Numbered from the stretch's first letter, positions 17,801-26,903 are shown. The stretch is DNA of 45,760 nucleotides from 2-02-FULL-55-14 sp964581115 (GCA_964581115.1 CAZOMY010000022.1:1-45760), one strand, 5' to 3'. Numbers and translations: made by a program. The notes: generated by a model from the sequence alone, not told the origin.

Positions 17801-18577
17801 ATGATCAACGATGTGATTGAGATCGCGAGAGAGGCCGGTGAGCTTCTCCGCACCAGCGTCGGGAACGTTCGCACGGTCGAACGGAAGCTTGGGCAGGAAA
17901 CGAACCTCGTGACCGAGGTCGACCGGGCCTCGGAATCGCTGATCCGAGAGCGCATCCTCGCGAAGTATCCAACGCATGCCGTACTCGGTGAAGAGTCGGG
18001 TGGATCACTCGAGGGGGCGGAGACCGTCTGGATCATCGATCCGCTCGACGGCACGACGAACTTCACGCACGGCCTCCCGATCTTCTGCGTCTCGATCGGC
18101 GTGCAGCATCGGGGTGAGCTGGTGGCCGGAGCGGTGTATGACCCGAACCAGAACGAGCTGTTCTCCGCAGAGAAGGGGAGCGGATCCTTTCTGAACGGAC
18201 GACGGCTTCGGGTCACCGACGAATCGGACCTCCGGAACAGTCTCCTGGTCACGGGGTTTCCGTACACGATCCGTGAGAACCCCGACCACGCCATCGAACA
18301 TTTCACGGCATTCCTGAAGGAGGCTCAGGCGGTTCGCCGGTTGGGTTCGGCGGCGTTGGACCTCTGCTACGTCGCCGCCGGGCGCTTCGACGGCTTCTGG
18401 GAGGTGGCGCTCCATTCGTGGGACATGGCGGCGGGCATGCTCTGCGTGCGCGAGGCAGGAGGGCGTGTGACCGACTTCAGAGGGCGCGAGATGAAGGTGA
18501 GCGGGAAGGACCTCCTGGCGACGAACGGCAGGTTGCACGGAGAGATGATGCGCGTGCTGGCGAAGAACCTCCAGTGA
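17801..18577 (+). CDS. suhB: Inositol-1-monophosphatase family protein
   Basis: 258-residue Mg2+-dependent phosphatase of the SuhB/IMPase family. Metal-site motifs are GEESGG (63-68) and IDPLDGTTNFTHGLP (79-93), with SWDMAAGMLCVREAGG near the C-terminus. Likely activity is on inositol monophosphate or related sugar phosphates, and SuhB may also act in rRNA transcription. A GTG at 17774 gives nine extra residues, but the family N-terminus starts at MINDVIEIAREAGELL. The gene is divergent from the lipoprotein glycosidase. TACATTTG at 17744-17751 looks like a -10/-7 element but has no matching upstream box. Confidence 0.88.
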   Translation: MINDVIEIAREAGELLRTSVGNVRTVERKLGQETNLVTEVDRASESLIRERILAKYPTHAVLGEESGGSLEGAETVWIIDPLDGTTNFTHGLPIFCVSIGVQHRGELVAGAVYDPNQNELFSAEKGSGSFLNGRRLRVTDESDLRNSLLVTGFPYTIRENPDHAIEHFTAFLKEAQAVRRLGSAALDLCYVAAGRFDGFWEVALHSWDMAAGMLCVREAGGRVTDFRGREMKVSGKDLLATNGRLHGEMMRVLAKNLQ

Positions 18578-18665
18578 AGCACGAAATGCTGAATACGAAA
18601 CGCGGATCCAATCACAATGTCGGCCGAGATCGTACGCGTTCCAATAGGCACGGCAGGGGTAATCC

Positions 18666-20021
18666 TCAGAATTGGGGTAGTCCCTTCTGCACCCCTTTCG
18701 AGGTGATCGTAGCGATCACGAGCGGTGGTGGATCGGGTGGGTTCTTCGACACGACGAACGCGGCCCGGATGCGTTGGGCGGCCGACTCGAGCGACGCCCG
18801 GTCGGACGCCTGAACGGACACAATCGTCTCTCCTTTCTTCACCGGGTCTCCCCGCTTCTTTTCGAGGATCATTCCTGCCACCGGATCGATCGAGTCGTTG
18901 ATCGACATCCGGCCCGCCCTCAGCATGATCCCGCTCAAGCCGAGTTCCAGCGTGTCGATCGACGAGAGCCAGCCGTCACTCTCGGACGTTATCGCGAGGT
19001 GATGCGCTGCCGGTGGATAGGCGTCCAATCGTTCGACGGCGTCTGCCGATCCGCCCTGTGCCCTGACGATCTCGAGCAGCTTGGCGTACGCCGAGCCGTT
19101 CCGTACCGTTTCCCGGCATAGGTCGATCCCTTCTGCCACGCTCCGCGACCGGCCGCCCAACCAGACCATCGTGCCCGACAGGAGCATCGTCAATTCCATC
19201 AGGTCGGCGGAGCCTTGCCGGACATGATCGCCGGAGCGGAGGCATTCGACCGATTCGACCACCTCCAGCCAGTTGCCGATGTGAGTACCAAGCGGTTGAC
19301 TCATGTCGGTGACGTAGCCGACCGTCCGTTTCCCAGCGCGTTCGCCGATGGCCACGAGCGCCGAGCCCAATTCGACGGCCTTTGGCGTCTCCTCCATAAA
19401 AGCGCCTCGTCCCGTCTTGATGTCGAGCACCAGCGCGTCGATCCCTTCAGCCAGCTTCTTGCTCATGATACTGCCGGCGATGAGCGGTATGCATTCCACC
19501 GTGGCCGTTACGTCGCGGAGCGCATACATCTTCTTGTCGGCCGGGGCGATCTCTTCCGTCTGGCCGGTGAGAACGCAACCCACCTTGCGCAGAATGCGGC
19601 GGTACTCCTCGATCGAAAGTTCGGTACGAAAGCCGGGGATCGTTTCGAGTTTGTCGAGCGTCCCCCCGGTGTGACCGAGTCCTCGCCCCGAAATCATCGG
19701 TACGGGGACTCCGCACGCCGCCACGGTCGGTGCGAGCAGCAGCGAAACCTTGTCGCCGACGCCGCCCGTGGAATGCTTATCGACCTTGATGCCCGGTATG
19801 TCTGAAAGGTCCAGCACGGTCCCGGAATGCAGCATCAGGTCGGTGAAAGCCAACATCTCCTCCTCGGACATGCCTCGAAAATAGCAGGCCATCAGGAAGG
19901 CCGACATCTGATAGTCGGGCAGGTCTCCACGCGTATATGCGCTGAGGAGGCCGGAGAGCTCTTCGCGGGTGAGTGATGCGCCGTCGCGTTTGCGGCGGAT
20001 CAATTCGACGGGATTGCTCAT
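18666..20021 (-). CDS. pdp: Pyrimidine-nucleoside/thymidine phosphorylase
   Basis: 451-residue cytoplasmic enzyme that splits thymidine, deoxyuridine or uridine with phosphate to base and (deoxy)ribose-1-phosphate. The phosphate-binding motif DKHSTGGVGDK is at residues 81-91. SGRGLGHTGGTLDKLE, the DALVLDIKTGRGAFM loop and the C-terminal domain with SIDTLELGLSGIMLRAGR are all present. Length is normal. It overlaps the NUDIX gene upstream by four bases (ATGA), so both sit in a nucleotide salvage unit. Thymidine or broad pyrimidine specificity (deoA or pdp) cannot be separated by eye. Confidence 0.92.
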   Translation of the reverse strand: MSNPVELIRRKRDGASLTREELSGLLSAYTRGDLPDYQMSAFLMACYFRGMSEEEMLAFTDLMLHSGTVLDLSDIPGIKVDKHSTGGVGDKVSLLLAPTVAACGVPVPMISGRGLGHTGGTLDKLETIPGFRTELSIEEYRRILRKVGCVLTGQTEEIAPADKKMYALRDVTATVECIPLIAGSIMSKKLAEGIDALVLDIKTGRGAFMEETPKAVELGSALVAIGERAGKRTVGYVTDMSQPLGTHIGNWLEVVESVECLRSGDHVRQGSADLMELTMLLSGTMVWLGGRSRSVAEGIDLCRETVRNGSAYAKLLEIVRAQGGSADAVERLDAYPPAAHHLAITSESDGWLSSIDTLELGLSGIMLRAGRMSINDSIDPVAGMILEKKRGDPVKKGETIVSVQASDRASLESAAQRIRAAFVVSKNPPDPPPLVIATITSKGVQKGLPQF

Positions 20022-20566
20022 GCGGGGCGATGCAGGATCCGGTCGGCGAGCAGCAGTCCTGCCACGGTCTTGGCGTCGACGATCTCGCCGTGTTCGATGG
20101 CCGCGAGCGCCTCATGCCAGCTGGTCGGATGGAGCGTCAACGTTGTCTCACCGGCTTCGAGCCGCTGGCCGCCGGGAGCGGGATGCAGTCGCCGTGCGAT
20201 GAAGAGGTGAAGCACCTCCGAGCAGAATCCGGGGGAGGTGTGGATCGAGATGAGCGGCTCCCACGTGGCCGCGGTGAATCCGGTCTCCTCTTCCAGCTCC
20301 CGTTGGGCGCAGCTGAGCGGGTCTTCCTTATGTTCGAGCTTTCCCGCCGGCAGCTCGAAGAACCATTGCCGGGCCGGATGACGGTACTGCCGGATCAGCA
20401 GGACGCGACCGTCGTCCAAGATGGGAAGTGCCACAGCTCCGCCGGGATGGACGGCTACTTCGCGGACCGTCTTGGTACCGTCCCGATACTCGACCTGATC
20501 GACCACCAGGTCGAAGACCTTGCCGGAATACTTTTTGTCGCTTCTAAGGACCTTGTAGTGGCTCAT
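20018..20566 (-). CDS. NUDIX hydrolase, ADP-ribose pyrophosphatase type
   Basis: 182-residue enzyme that hydrolyses ADP-ribose or similar nucleoside diphosphate sugars. The Nudix box is GKLEHKEDPLSCAQRELEEE followed by TGF, with all metal ligands. VALPILDDGRVLLIRQYRHP upstream and the SPGFCSEVLHLFIAR segment after the box are typical of the NudF/ADPRase group. The ATG at 20566 is used because the family N-terminus (HYKVLRSDKKYSGKVFDLVVD) begins there. The open frame upstream is noncoding-like. Confidence 0.88.
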   Translation of the reverse strand: MSHYKVLRSDKKYSGKVFDLVVDQVEYRDGTKTVREVAVHPGGAVALPILDDGRVLLIRQYRHPARQWFFELPAGKLEHKEDPLSCAQRELEEETGFTAATWEPLISIHTSPGFCSEVLHLFIARRLHPAPGGQRLEAGETTLTLHPTSWHEALAAIEHGEIVDAKTVAGLLLADRILHRPA

Positions 20567-20579
20567 TTCGGAGATCCTT

Positions 20580-20608
20580 GCGCTGACAGCTGATTGCTGA
20601 TCGCTGAC
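20580..20608. repeat. GCTGATnGCTGA short repeat
   Basis: GCGCTGACAGCTGATTGCTG continuing to ATCGCTGACC: four loose copies of the seven-base word GCTGATN in the 129-base gap between pyrE and the NUDIX gene. This low-complexity intergenic repeat is unrelated to either coding sequence. Confidence 0.45.
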
Positions 20609-20695
20609 CCGCCGACTTCGCGGCCTTTGGACGCTTCGCTCGAGGCATGCCACCGATCATTGATCACTGGCGACTGCCCAACGACGTCTGGCCGC

Positions 20696-21289
20696 TCACC
20701 CATTCCCCCGACTGCCCGGTTTCACCGGCGCACTGCCCGATGCGCAGAGTGGGCATTTCGCCGGCTCATACGTGACGACGTCCATCTGCAATACGCTGGT
20801 CTGCGTTCCTTCGAACTTCACCTTGCCGTTGCTCCGGTCGACGATACAGGCGGCCCCGGCGATGACGCCGCCGGCCTTCTTGACGATGTCGATGACCTCA
20901 AAGACCGAGCCGCCGGTCGTGACGACATCTTCGACGACAAGCGTGCGCTCGCCCGGGGAGATCTCGAACCCCCTTCGCAACTGCATCGAATTGTCCTTTC
21001 GCTCGGTGAATAGGGTCCGGCAACCGATGACGCGGCCCACTTCCGTTCCGACGACGATACCTCCGATGGCGGGGGAGATGACCACGTCGATCTTCTGTTC
21101 GCGGTAGACCGACGCGATCTGGGCCGCGAAGGTCTGCAAGTGTTCCGGGTATTGCAGCACCTTGGCGCATTGGAAGTAGTGTGGGCTATGGAGCCCCGAG
21201 GTCAGCAGGAAATGCCCGTCGAGCAGGGCCCCCGATTCACGAAAGATGGTGAGGATCTGATCCTTGGTCAGTGACACAGTAGACCTCAT
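20696..21289 (-). CDS. pyrE: Orotate phosphoribosyltransferase
   Basis: 197-residue type I PRTase making OMP from orotate and PRPP in pyrimidine synthesis. The PRPP-binding loop is TLVVEDVVTTGGSVFEV, and the N-terminal GALLDGHFLLTSGLHSPHYFQ and the flexible-loop segment TERKDNSMQLRRGF are diagnostic. The end carries a short CPLCASGSAPVKPGSRG tail with a CxxC. The ATG at 21289 matches the family N-terminus. It lies 41 bases downstream of the TPR gene in the same direction. Confidence 0.93.
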   Translation of the reverse strand: MRSTVSLTKDQILTIFRESGALLDGHFLLTSGLHSPHYFQCAKVLQYPEHLQTFAAQIASVYREQKIDVVISPAIGGIVVGTEVGRVIGCRTLFTERKDNSMQLRRGFEISPGERTLVVEDVVTTGGSVFEVIDIVKKAGGVIAGAACIVDRSNGKVKFEGTQTSVLQMDVVTYEPAKCPLCASGSAPVKPGSRGNG

Positions 21290-21330
21290 CGATGTGAGAT
21301 GGTCAGCGTGGATATCCTGCAATTGCGCGG

Positions 21331-21648
21331 CTACGGCTCCAGTTCGTCGAGCGCCTCGGTCATCTCTCCGGCTGCGTGACCGTCGCCTTCCTGCTTCGCC
21401 GCCGCGATGCCGGCCCGGAGGATGGCCCTGGCTTTGGCGACCGCCCCCTGTTTTTGATACAGGTTCCCCAGTTGCTGATACGTGGCGACATACCTCGGCG
21501 CGCGTGCCAGCAGGTCCTCCAGAAGAGCGACCGCAGACGCCGTATCGCCCCCCGCCTCTATTTCGAGTGCGAGTGCGTATCGAGGGAACGGGTCGTTCGG
21601 GTCCTGCTCGATGAAGGCCTTCAGCTGCTCGATCCGGCGTGCGTTCAT
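21331..21648 (-). CDS. Small TPR-repeat protein
   Basis: 105-residue soluble protein with about two tetratricopeptide repeats (DPFPRYALALEIEAGGDTASAVALLEDLL and the YQQLGNLYQKQG unit, both partly quoted). It is likely a protein-interaction adaptor. Its ATG overlaps the stop of the pterin dehydratase gene by four bases, which also fixes the start. Specific partner unknown. Confidence 0.75.
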   Translation of the reverse strand: MNARRIEQLKAFIEQDPNDPFPRYALALEIEAGGDTASAVALLEDLLARAPRYVATYQQLGNLYQKQGAVAKARAILRAGIAAAKQEGDGHAAGEMTEALDELEP

Positions 21649-21923
21649 AACGCATCGATGCTTCGGGCGAGCGCGAAGTCCTTTCCCGTCAGCCCTCCGG
21701 CGCTGTGGGTCGTGAGCGTCAGCGTGACCTTGTTCCACCGGATGTCGATATCGGGATGATGGTCGGCCCGCTCCGCCAACACGGCTACGGACATCACGAA
21801 GCCCATTGCGGCGACGAAGTCCTTTCGCTCGACCGTCCTTGTTATCGTCGATCCGCGGCGTTCCCAGTGCGGAACGGCGGTGAGATGCTCACGGATCTCG
21901 GTTTCATCGAGGAGTCTGGTCAT
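21645..21923 (-). CDS. phhB: 4a-hydroxytetrahydrobiopterin (pterin-4a-carbinolamine) dehydratase
   Basis: 92-residue enzyme that dehydrates pterin-4a-carbinolamine so that the pterin cofactor of aromatic amino acid hydroxylases can be recycled. The signature ADHHPDIDIRWNKVTLTLTT, then HSAGGLTGKDFALA, contains the catalytic histidines. A homologue without hydroxylase partners may instead act with molybdopterin or other pterins. No hydroxylase gene is in the window. Confidence 0.9.
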   Translation of the reverse strand: MTRLLDETEIREHLTAVPHWERRGSTITRTVERKDFVAAMGFVMSVAVLAERADHHPDIDIRWNKVTLTLTTHSAGGLTGKDFALARSIDAL

Positions 21924-21950
21924 GTCATCCTTCCGAGGGAAATAGCATTT

Positions 21951-22050
21951 CACAGAGTTCCACCGAGTAGACACAGAGGTCCACCGAGTAGAGTGTGAGA
22001 CATGGTCAACCCTCTGTGGGTCTCTGTAGGCCTCTGTGGATCTCTGTGTC
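21951..22050. repeat. Large degenerate inverted repeat of CACAGAGnnCCAC units
   Basis: The left arm (21951-21993) has CACAGAGTTCCACCGAGTAG repeated with small changes. The right arm (22011-22050) has CCTCTGTGGGTCTCTGTAGG and a second similar unit, which reverse-complement to the left arm. It fills most of the gap between def and phhB, seven bases after the def stop, and could fold as a long hairpin in the shared transcript. Confidence 0.7.
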
Positions 22051-22056
22051 AAGTTT

Positions 22057-22578
22057 CTAAAGTGACAGTCCTTTGCCCGCTGTGAAGCGGTCCAGCTCGC
22101 TTCGCAAAATGATATGCTTGCGGTCGATCGCGCGGTCGATCGCCAGAATGCCGTCGATATGGTCGATCTCGTGTTGCAGCAGCTCGGAGAGCGCCCCGAC
22201 GGCCTTGACCGTGCGGCGATATCCCTCCACGTCCTCATACGCCACCTCCACCGAGTGATGCCGCCTGAGCCTGACGAGAAGGTCCGGGAACGAGAAGCAG
22301 TCGTCCCACAGCAGAAAGGTCCTGCGGCTCCGTTGCGTGATCCGCGGGTTGAACATCGCGCCCCCGATCTCCGGCTCAATGTAGATCGCCCGGACCGTCG
22401 ACCCGATCTGCGGTGCGGCGATGCCTCTGCCGAAACCCCGCCGCGACCTGAAATCGGCCAGGGTGTCGCGCAGGTCGTTCGAGAGCCGTATCCTCAGCTC
22501 AGCGGATGCGCGGGGTACGGTTTTGCACCGCGTGCGCAGGACGGGATCGCCGAGAAGTCTGATCGTGCAGATGGCCAT
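22057..22578 (-). CDS. def: Peptide deformylase-like protein, divergent
   Basis: 173-residue protein with the peptide deformylase fold, which removes the formyl group from nascent N-terminal methionine. Motif I is GRGIAAPQIG (usually GxGLAAPQ), motif II is DDCFS in place of EGCLS with the metal-ligand cysteine kept, and motif III HEIDH is intact. Metal ligands are therefore present, but the Glu-Gly before the cysteine is replaced by Asp-Asp. It may be an active divergent enzyme or a second, specialised copy. The ATG at 22578 starts the family sequence (AICTIRLLGDPVLR). It sits 22 bases after murI. Confidence 0.8.
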   Translation of the reverse strand: MAICTIRLLGDPVLRTRCKTVPRASAELRIRLSNDLRDTLADFRSRRGFGRGIAAPQIGSTVRAIYIEPEIGGAMFNPRITQRSRRTFLLWDDCFSFPDLLVRLRRHHSVEVAYEDVEGYRRTVKAVGALSELLQHEIDHIDGILAIDRAIDRKHIILRSELDRFTAGKGLSL

Positions 22579-22600
22579 GTCGTTGCCTTTCTCAGGACCG

Positions 22601-23419
22601 TCAGCCGATGCCGCCGACCCGTTGCACGCGACCGAGCTTTGCACCAAGGAAACGCTCGCCGACCTCCGTGAACTTGTAGGGGATATCGCTGACAAAGAAC
22701 TGTAGATGCGGGGCGAGGGTGCTGGGGTTCAGCCCGCCCGAGCGCGCGAGGAGCTCCGCCACGGCGTGTCCTGTCGCCTGTCCGGAATCAATGAGTCGCA
22801 CCGTATGGGGCACGACGCGCTGAATGACATCGCGAAGGATCGGATAATGTGTGCAGGCGAGCACGACCGTGTCGACCTTTTGCTGAACGAGCGGATGGAG
22901 GTACTCTCGCGCGATGAGTTCCGTCGCCTTGTGGTCGGTCCAGCCTTCTTCCGCCAGCGGCACGAACAGTGGGCACGCCTGGCCGAACACCTCGATCGCC
23001 GGGTCGAGGGCGTGAATGGCGTGTGTATACGACCGGCTGGCGATCGTTCCGTGCGTTCCGATGATGCCGACCCGTTTGTTCCGCGTAGCCGATACGGCGG
23101 CGGCGGCGCCGGGCAGGATCACGCCCACGACCGGCGTGCCTGCGCCCGCTCGTTTTTGCACCACGTCGAGGGCCACCGCCGACACCGTGTTGCAGGCGAC
23201 GACGATCATCTTCACGCCGTGCCTCAACAGAACCTCGGTATCCTGGAGCGAGTATTCGCGGACAACCTGCGGCGACTTGGAGCCGTAAGGGACACGCGCT
23301 GTGTCGCCAAAGTATACGATGTTCTCGTGCGGCAAATGTCGGAGCAGCGACCGAACGACGGTCAGCCCCCCGATGCCCGAATCGAAGACCCCGATGGGTT
23401 GTGCGGTTCGGTCGCTCAT
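22601..23419 (-). CDS. murI: Glutamate racemase
   Basis: 272-residue cytoplasmic enzyme converting L- to D-glutamate for peptidoglycan. The N-terminus IGVFDSGIGGLTVVRSLL, the first catalytic cysteine in VVACNTVSA (C76) and the second in VLACTHYPIL (C189) are all present. The gene starts two bases after the glnD stop, so translation is likely coupled to glnD. Confidence 0.94.
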   Translation of the reverse strand: MSDRTAQPIGVFDSGIGGLTVVRSLLRHLPHENIVYFGDTARVPYGSKSPQVVREYSLQDTEVLLRHGVKMIVVACNTVSAVALDVVQKRAGAGTPVVGVILPGAAAAVSATRNKRVGIIGTHGTIASRSYTHAIHALDPAIEVFGQACPLFVPLAEEGWTDHKATELIAREYLHPLVQQKVDTVVLACTHYPILRDVIQRVVPHTVRLIDSGQATGHAVAELLARSGGLNPSTLAPHLQFFVSDIPYKFTEVGERFLGAKLGRVQRVGGIG

Positions 23420-23421
23420 GG

Positions 23422-26043
23422 CTAAGGCGCGGTCACGAGCTCCGTGTGCGAGAGGTCGCGCAGAGTACTTCGCAGCTCCTTGAGGACCTGCGCCCGACGG
23501 CTGGGTTCGGTCAGCGGAAGCCCGCCCCGGTCGAGCACATAGAATGCGTCGACAATGCCGTCTCCCCGCGTCGCGATCTTGGCGAAATGGATGCTCAGCC
23601 CTAGGCGCGACATCGTTCCGGTGATCCGGTAGAGGAATCCCAGCGTGTCGGCTCCGTACACGTCGATGATCGTGAAGCGCGGATGGTCCTCGAATTCCAC
23701 GTCGATGCGGATGTTCGGATTATGCCGCCCGGCTTTTCGCTTCCACCGGCGCCGGTGGCGCTCGATAAGATGCTCGACGTCGACCTGTCCGCTGAAGACC
23801 TCCCTGAGGTCCTCTTCGACTTTCCGACATCGCTCGCCGGTCAGCGGGGCATGCGTCGTCGCGTCGACGACGCGGAACTTGTCGATCGCCGTCCCGTCAT
23901 CGCGCGTGAAGATGCTGGCGTCGATGATGTTGCCATCATTGGCCGTCAGGACGCCGCAGCAGCGCGACAGGAAGTAGTCGGCATCGGGAGCGATGACGGT
24001 CAGCTCCGTGACGTCGCTCCACTGCTGGCTCAAGACGTGCACCGAGCGGCCGTCGCCGATCGCCCGCAGATGCTCGGCGATCTCGTCGGCTGAGAAGGCG
24101 CTGCGATACGCCGTGTCGCGAAGCAGTCCCGCATGGCGATCGACCTCGTCCGGAGTGAACTGCGCGAGCCATCGCTCAGGCATCGGGGCGACCACCGGGG
24201 CCGAGGGCTCTTCCTGACCCCGTAGCACCCGTTTGGTGCGCAGATACAGGTCCGTCAACAGCGACCCCTTCCATTCCGTCCAAACGCTCTTGTTGACCGC
24301 CGACAGGTCTGCATAGGTCAGACAGAACAGCGCGTCGAGGAGTTCGGGCTTCGGGAAGCGCGAGGCAAAATCCTTGATCGTCGACGGATCGGCGAGATTG
24401 CGGCGGAACGCGACCTGTTCCATTTCCAGATGATGTCGCACAAGGAAGGCCACGTCGTCGGCAATATCGGACCGATGCAACCGGGCGAGGACCCTGCGGG
24501 CCACCCTCACGCCGGCGATCTCATGGTCCTCAACGCGCACCGGCTTCGCGATATCATGCAGGAGACAGGCATATGCAAGCACGTCGGTCCGTGGGAGCGC
24601 TCGATAGGCTTCTCCGAATGCCGACTGGTGAGTGGCCAGTCCTTCGGCGTATTCCACCACGCGCAACGTGTGCTCGTCGGCCGTGTAATAGTGGTACTGA
24701 TTGTGCTGAAAGAAACGTACGAGCGGACGCCACTCCGGAATCCATCGTTCAAGCAGGCCCAATCGGTTCATCAGTTGCAGCGTGCCCGCGAGTCCCTGCG
24801 GCCGTTCGAAGAGCGACGCGAACGTCGCGGCAGCGTCGGCCGAACGGATGGCGCGATGGCCGCTGAGGCTTCGATGAATGGCGTCTTCGAGCTGGAAGCT
24901 GAATTCCGCCTGATAATCGAGTCGTGCTTCGAACGCCTCCAAGGCGGTCGTCGTGTCCAACCGGCGCATCGGCCGGACCAGGTCCACACGCCCGCCCCTC
25001 ACACGAAGCCGGTCATTGATCTGGCGATCCGTCCTGCCAGAGGCCGGAAGCCAGCGGTCCTTGGCCCACAATGCAACGCGGGCTGTCAACTCTGCGGCCA
25101 CATTGGCAGCGTCATAGTACTCCCGCATGAATCGCTCGACAGCGCTGTGGCCGGCCACGCCTCGAACACCGAGCGCTGCTGCGATCGGCCCCTGAAGGCC
25201 GAATTCGAGCGTGTCATGCAGGCCGCCGGCGATCAGGTGCATCTCGTTTCGCGTACGGAGCAACAGGTCGAACGCGCGCAAGGCCCGTGCGGGGAACCGG
25301 GGCGGAAAAAGCCGTCGGAGTGTCGGCGATGCCAGGATGGCTTCCAGCGTTCCGCGGCGCTGCCGCGACCCGACCGGTTCGAGGCCGGTGCCCCGCAACA
25401 GCCACACGACCGAATGGAGATCCCGCAGTCCGCCGGAGCTGTTCTTGAGGTTCGGCTCCAGCAGTTTGGTGGAACGTCCGTACTTCTGGTGACGAGTGTC
25501 GTTGAGGGCCAGCAGATCGCGGACGAATGCGGCCGGAGGCGATTGTTGAACGATGGAACGCATCGTCTGGTGAAAGCGACGATACGTGGCGACCGAACCG
25601 CACACGAATCGGGCATCGAGGAGCGAGAGCCAGGAGTCCAGGCCGACTTCGCGCATGGAGGGAATGTCCTCCAGCGTGCGATAGCTGTGGCCCACGTCCA
25701 ATCCGGCGTCGAGCAGCTGGTGGAAGAAAGACCGCATCAACGCTGTCTCACCCGAACGGCCGCCGTCATCCGGTGCAAGGAACATCACGTCGCAGTCGGA
25801 GGCGAAGCACATCTCTCTCCGGCCATAGCCTCCGAGCGCAATGACGGCAAGGTCGGAGACGCCGTTGTCGACAACGGAACTGAATGCGGCGGTGATGGTG
25901 CGATCGTGCAGGTCCGACAGAGCCGACACAACCGACCGGCCGGTTGCGCCGGCGTGATGCCGCGCGGCGATCTCCTCACGGCCAGCTCGGAATGAAGCGG
26001 TCAGTGCGATTGACGGCTCTGACCGCCGGCTTGAAGGCGTCAT
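23422..26043 (-). CDS. glnD: [Protein-PII] uridylyltransferase / UMP-removing enzyme
   Basis: 873-residue bifunctional nitrogen sensor. The nucleotidyltransferase domain has ALGGYGRREMCFASDCDVMFL with the DxD metal pair. A GlnE-like linker with the DRWLPA region follows. The HD domain (LLHDIAKPVRVEDHE, LVRHHLEME) removes UMP. Two C-terminal ACT domains (LTVIAPDADYFLSRCCGVL and FTIIDVYGADTLGFLYRITG) bind glutamine. All four parts look intact, so both activities are expected. No glnB or glnK is in the window. The gene is 43 bases after the MOSC gene. Confidence 0.93.
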   Translation of the reverse strand: MTPSSRRSEPSIALTASFRAGREEIAARHHAGATGRSVVSALSDLHDRTITAAFSSVVDNGVSDLAVIALGGYGRREMCFASDCDVMFLAPDDGGRSGETALMRSFFHQLLDAGLDVGHSYRTLEDIPSMREVGLDSWLSLLDARFVCGSVATYRRFHQTMRSIVQQSPPAAFVRDLLALNDTRHQKYGRSTKLLEPNLKNSSGGLRDLHSVVWLLRGTGLEPVGSRQRRGTLEAILASPTLRRLFPPRFPARALRAFDLLLRTRNEMHLIAGGLHDTLEFGLQGPIAAALGVRGVAGHSAVERFMREYYDAANVAAELTARVALWAKDRWLPASGRTDRQINDRLRVRGGRVDLVRPMRRLDTTTALEAFEARLDYQAEFSFQLEDAIHRSLSGHRAIRSADAAATFASLFERPQGLAGTLQLMNRLGLLERWIPEWRPLVRFFQHNQYHYYTADEHTLRVVEYAEGLATHQSAFGEAYRALPRTDVLAYACLLHDIAKPVRVEDHEIAGVRVARRVLARLHRSDIADDVAFLVRHHLEMEQVAFRRNLADPSTIKDFASRFPKPELLDALFCLTYADLSAVNKSVWTEWKGSLLTDLYLRTKRVLRGQEEPSAPVVAPMPERWLAQFTPDEVDRHAGLLRDTAYRSAFSADEIAEHLRAIGDGRSVHVLSQQWSDVTELTVIAPDADYFLSRCCGVLTANDGNIIDASIFTRDDGTAIDKFRVVDATTHAPLTGERCRKVEEDLREVFSGQVDVEHLIERHRRRWKRKAGRHNPNIRIDVEFEDHPRFTIIDVYGADTLGFLYRITGTMSRLGLSIHFAKIATRGDGIVDAFYVLDRGGLPLTEPSRRAQVLKELRSTLRDLSHTELVTAP

Positions 26044-26086
26044 GGACCCAATATACGCAAAAACGACGGTCGACGTGCCCGTGGCG

Positions 26087-26890
26087 TCATGTCGCCGTCA
26101 ACGTCTCGTCGACCCGGATCGAGCCCGGGGCATCGGGGATCGCATTCTGTCCAAAGAGTGTCTTATGATCCTTCTGCCGGTACGTGGCAAGCGTGCGCAA
26201 GGGTTCTTCGCCTCCGACGCCGGTCCTCTGGTCCTTCGTTACGATCTCGCAACGGGCGCACGGTTTGACGACGCGCAACGTGAGATCGGGCCCGACAAGC
26301 GTCGTCCATCGGTCCTCGGCGTACGGCGATGCGCCGCGCACGACGATGTTGGGACGGAAGCGGTTCATCGGCACGGGGTCTTTCAACCGCCGGTTCAGGT
26401 CGGCCAGCGACGCCGTCGAAGCGATGAGCACGGGGTAGGCGTCGGCAAGGCTGACGACGTCGTCGGGACGCCCAAACCTTGGGTCAACCGGTCGGGCAGC
26501 ATCCTCGGGTTGGCGCACAAGCCTGCACGGAAGACGGAGGACCTCGCTGAACCAGGCGTCGGCTTCACGACCGACCGGATGAACGCCTACGGTGTCTTTC
26601 CACACCGTGGCCGGGATCGTCTCTCCGCCTGCGGGCTCCAGCGGCACCTCCAGGTCCTCCATCGTGGGCGCTGAGATCCGCAAACGATCGATGCCGATGA
26701 CGACGTCGATCGTCGCCAGTCGCGGTGCGCGCCGCTGCGACAGGAAGACGCCATCGGCATCCACCAGCATCCATCGGCGGTCCCAGGCGAATCCCATCGC
26801 ATGCACCTCCGCCGAAAGAAGGTCGATCCCCCGGCAGGACTTGATGGGATAGACATGCAGCGATGCGACGTGAACGGTCGTGCGAGCCAT
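26087..26890 (-). CDS. MOSC-domain protein (YcbX/mARC-like)
   Basis: 267-residue molybdenum-cofactor-binding protein. The MOSC N-terminal beta-barrel begins at VASLHVYPIKSCRGIDL, and the MOSC domain follows (NRFRPNIVVRGASPYAEDRW). The conserved cysteine lies in VKPCARCEIVT, the expected Moco sulfur ligand. Relatives reduce N-hydroxylated compounds such as 6-hydroxylaminopurine. The C-terminal 2Fe-2S ferredoxin domain of E. coli YcbX is absent, so a separate electron donor would be needed. Confidence 0.87.
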   Translation of the reverse strand: MARTTVHVASLHVYPIKSCRGIDLLSAEVHAMGFAWDRRWMLVDADGVFLSQRRAPRLATIDVVIGIDRLRISAPTMEDLEVPLEPAGGETIPATVWKDTVGVHPVGREADAWFSEVLRLPCRLVRQPEDAARPVDPRFGRPDDVVSLADAYPVLIASTASLADLNRRLKDPVPMNRFRPNIVVRGASPYAEDRWTTLVGPDLTLRVVKPCARCEIVTKDQRTGVGGEEPLRTLATYRQKDHKTLFGQNAIPDAPGSIRVDETLTAT

Positions 26891-26903
26891 GGCAGCGATC
26901 CTA

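Noticed and set aside
24430..25995. 521-residue open frame on the plus strand
   Set aside because: Antisense to glnD, whose domains are all intact. Composition is shadow-like.
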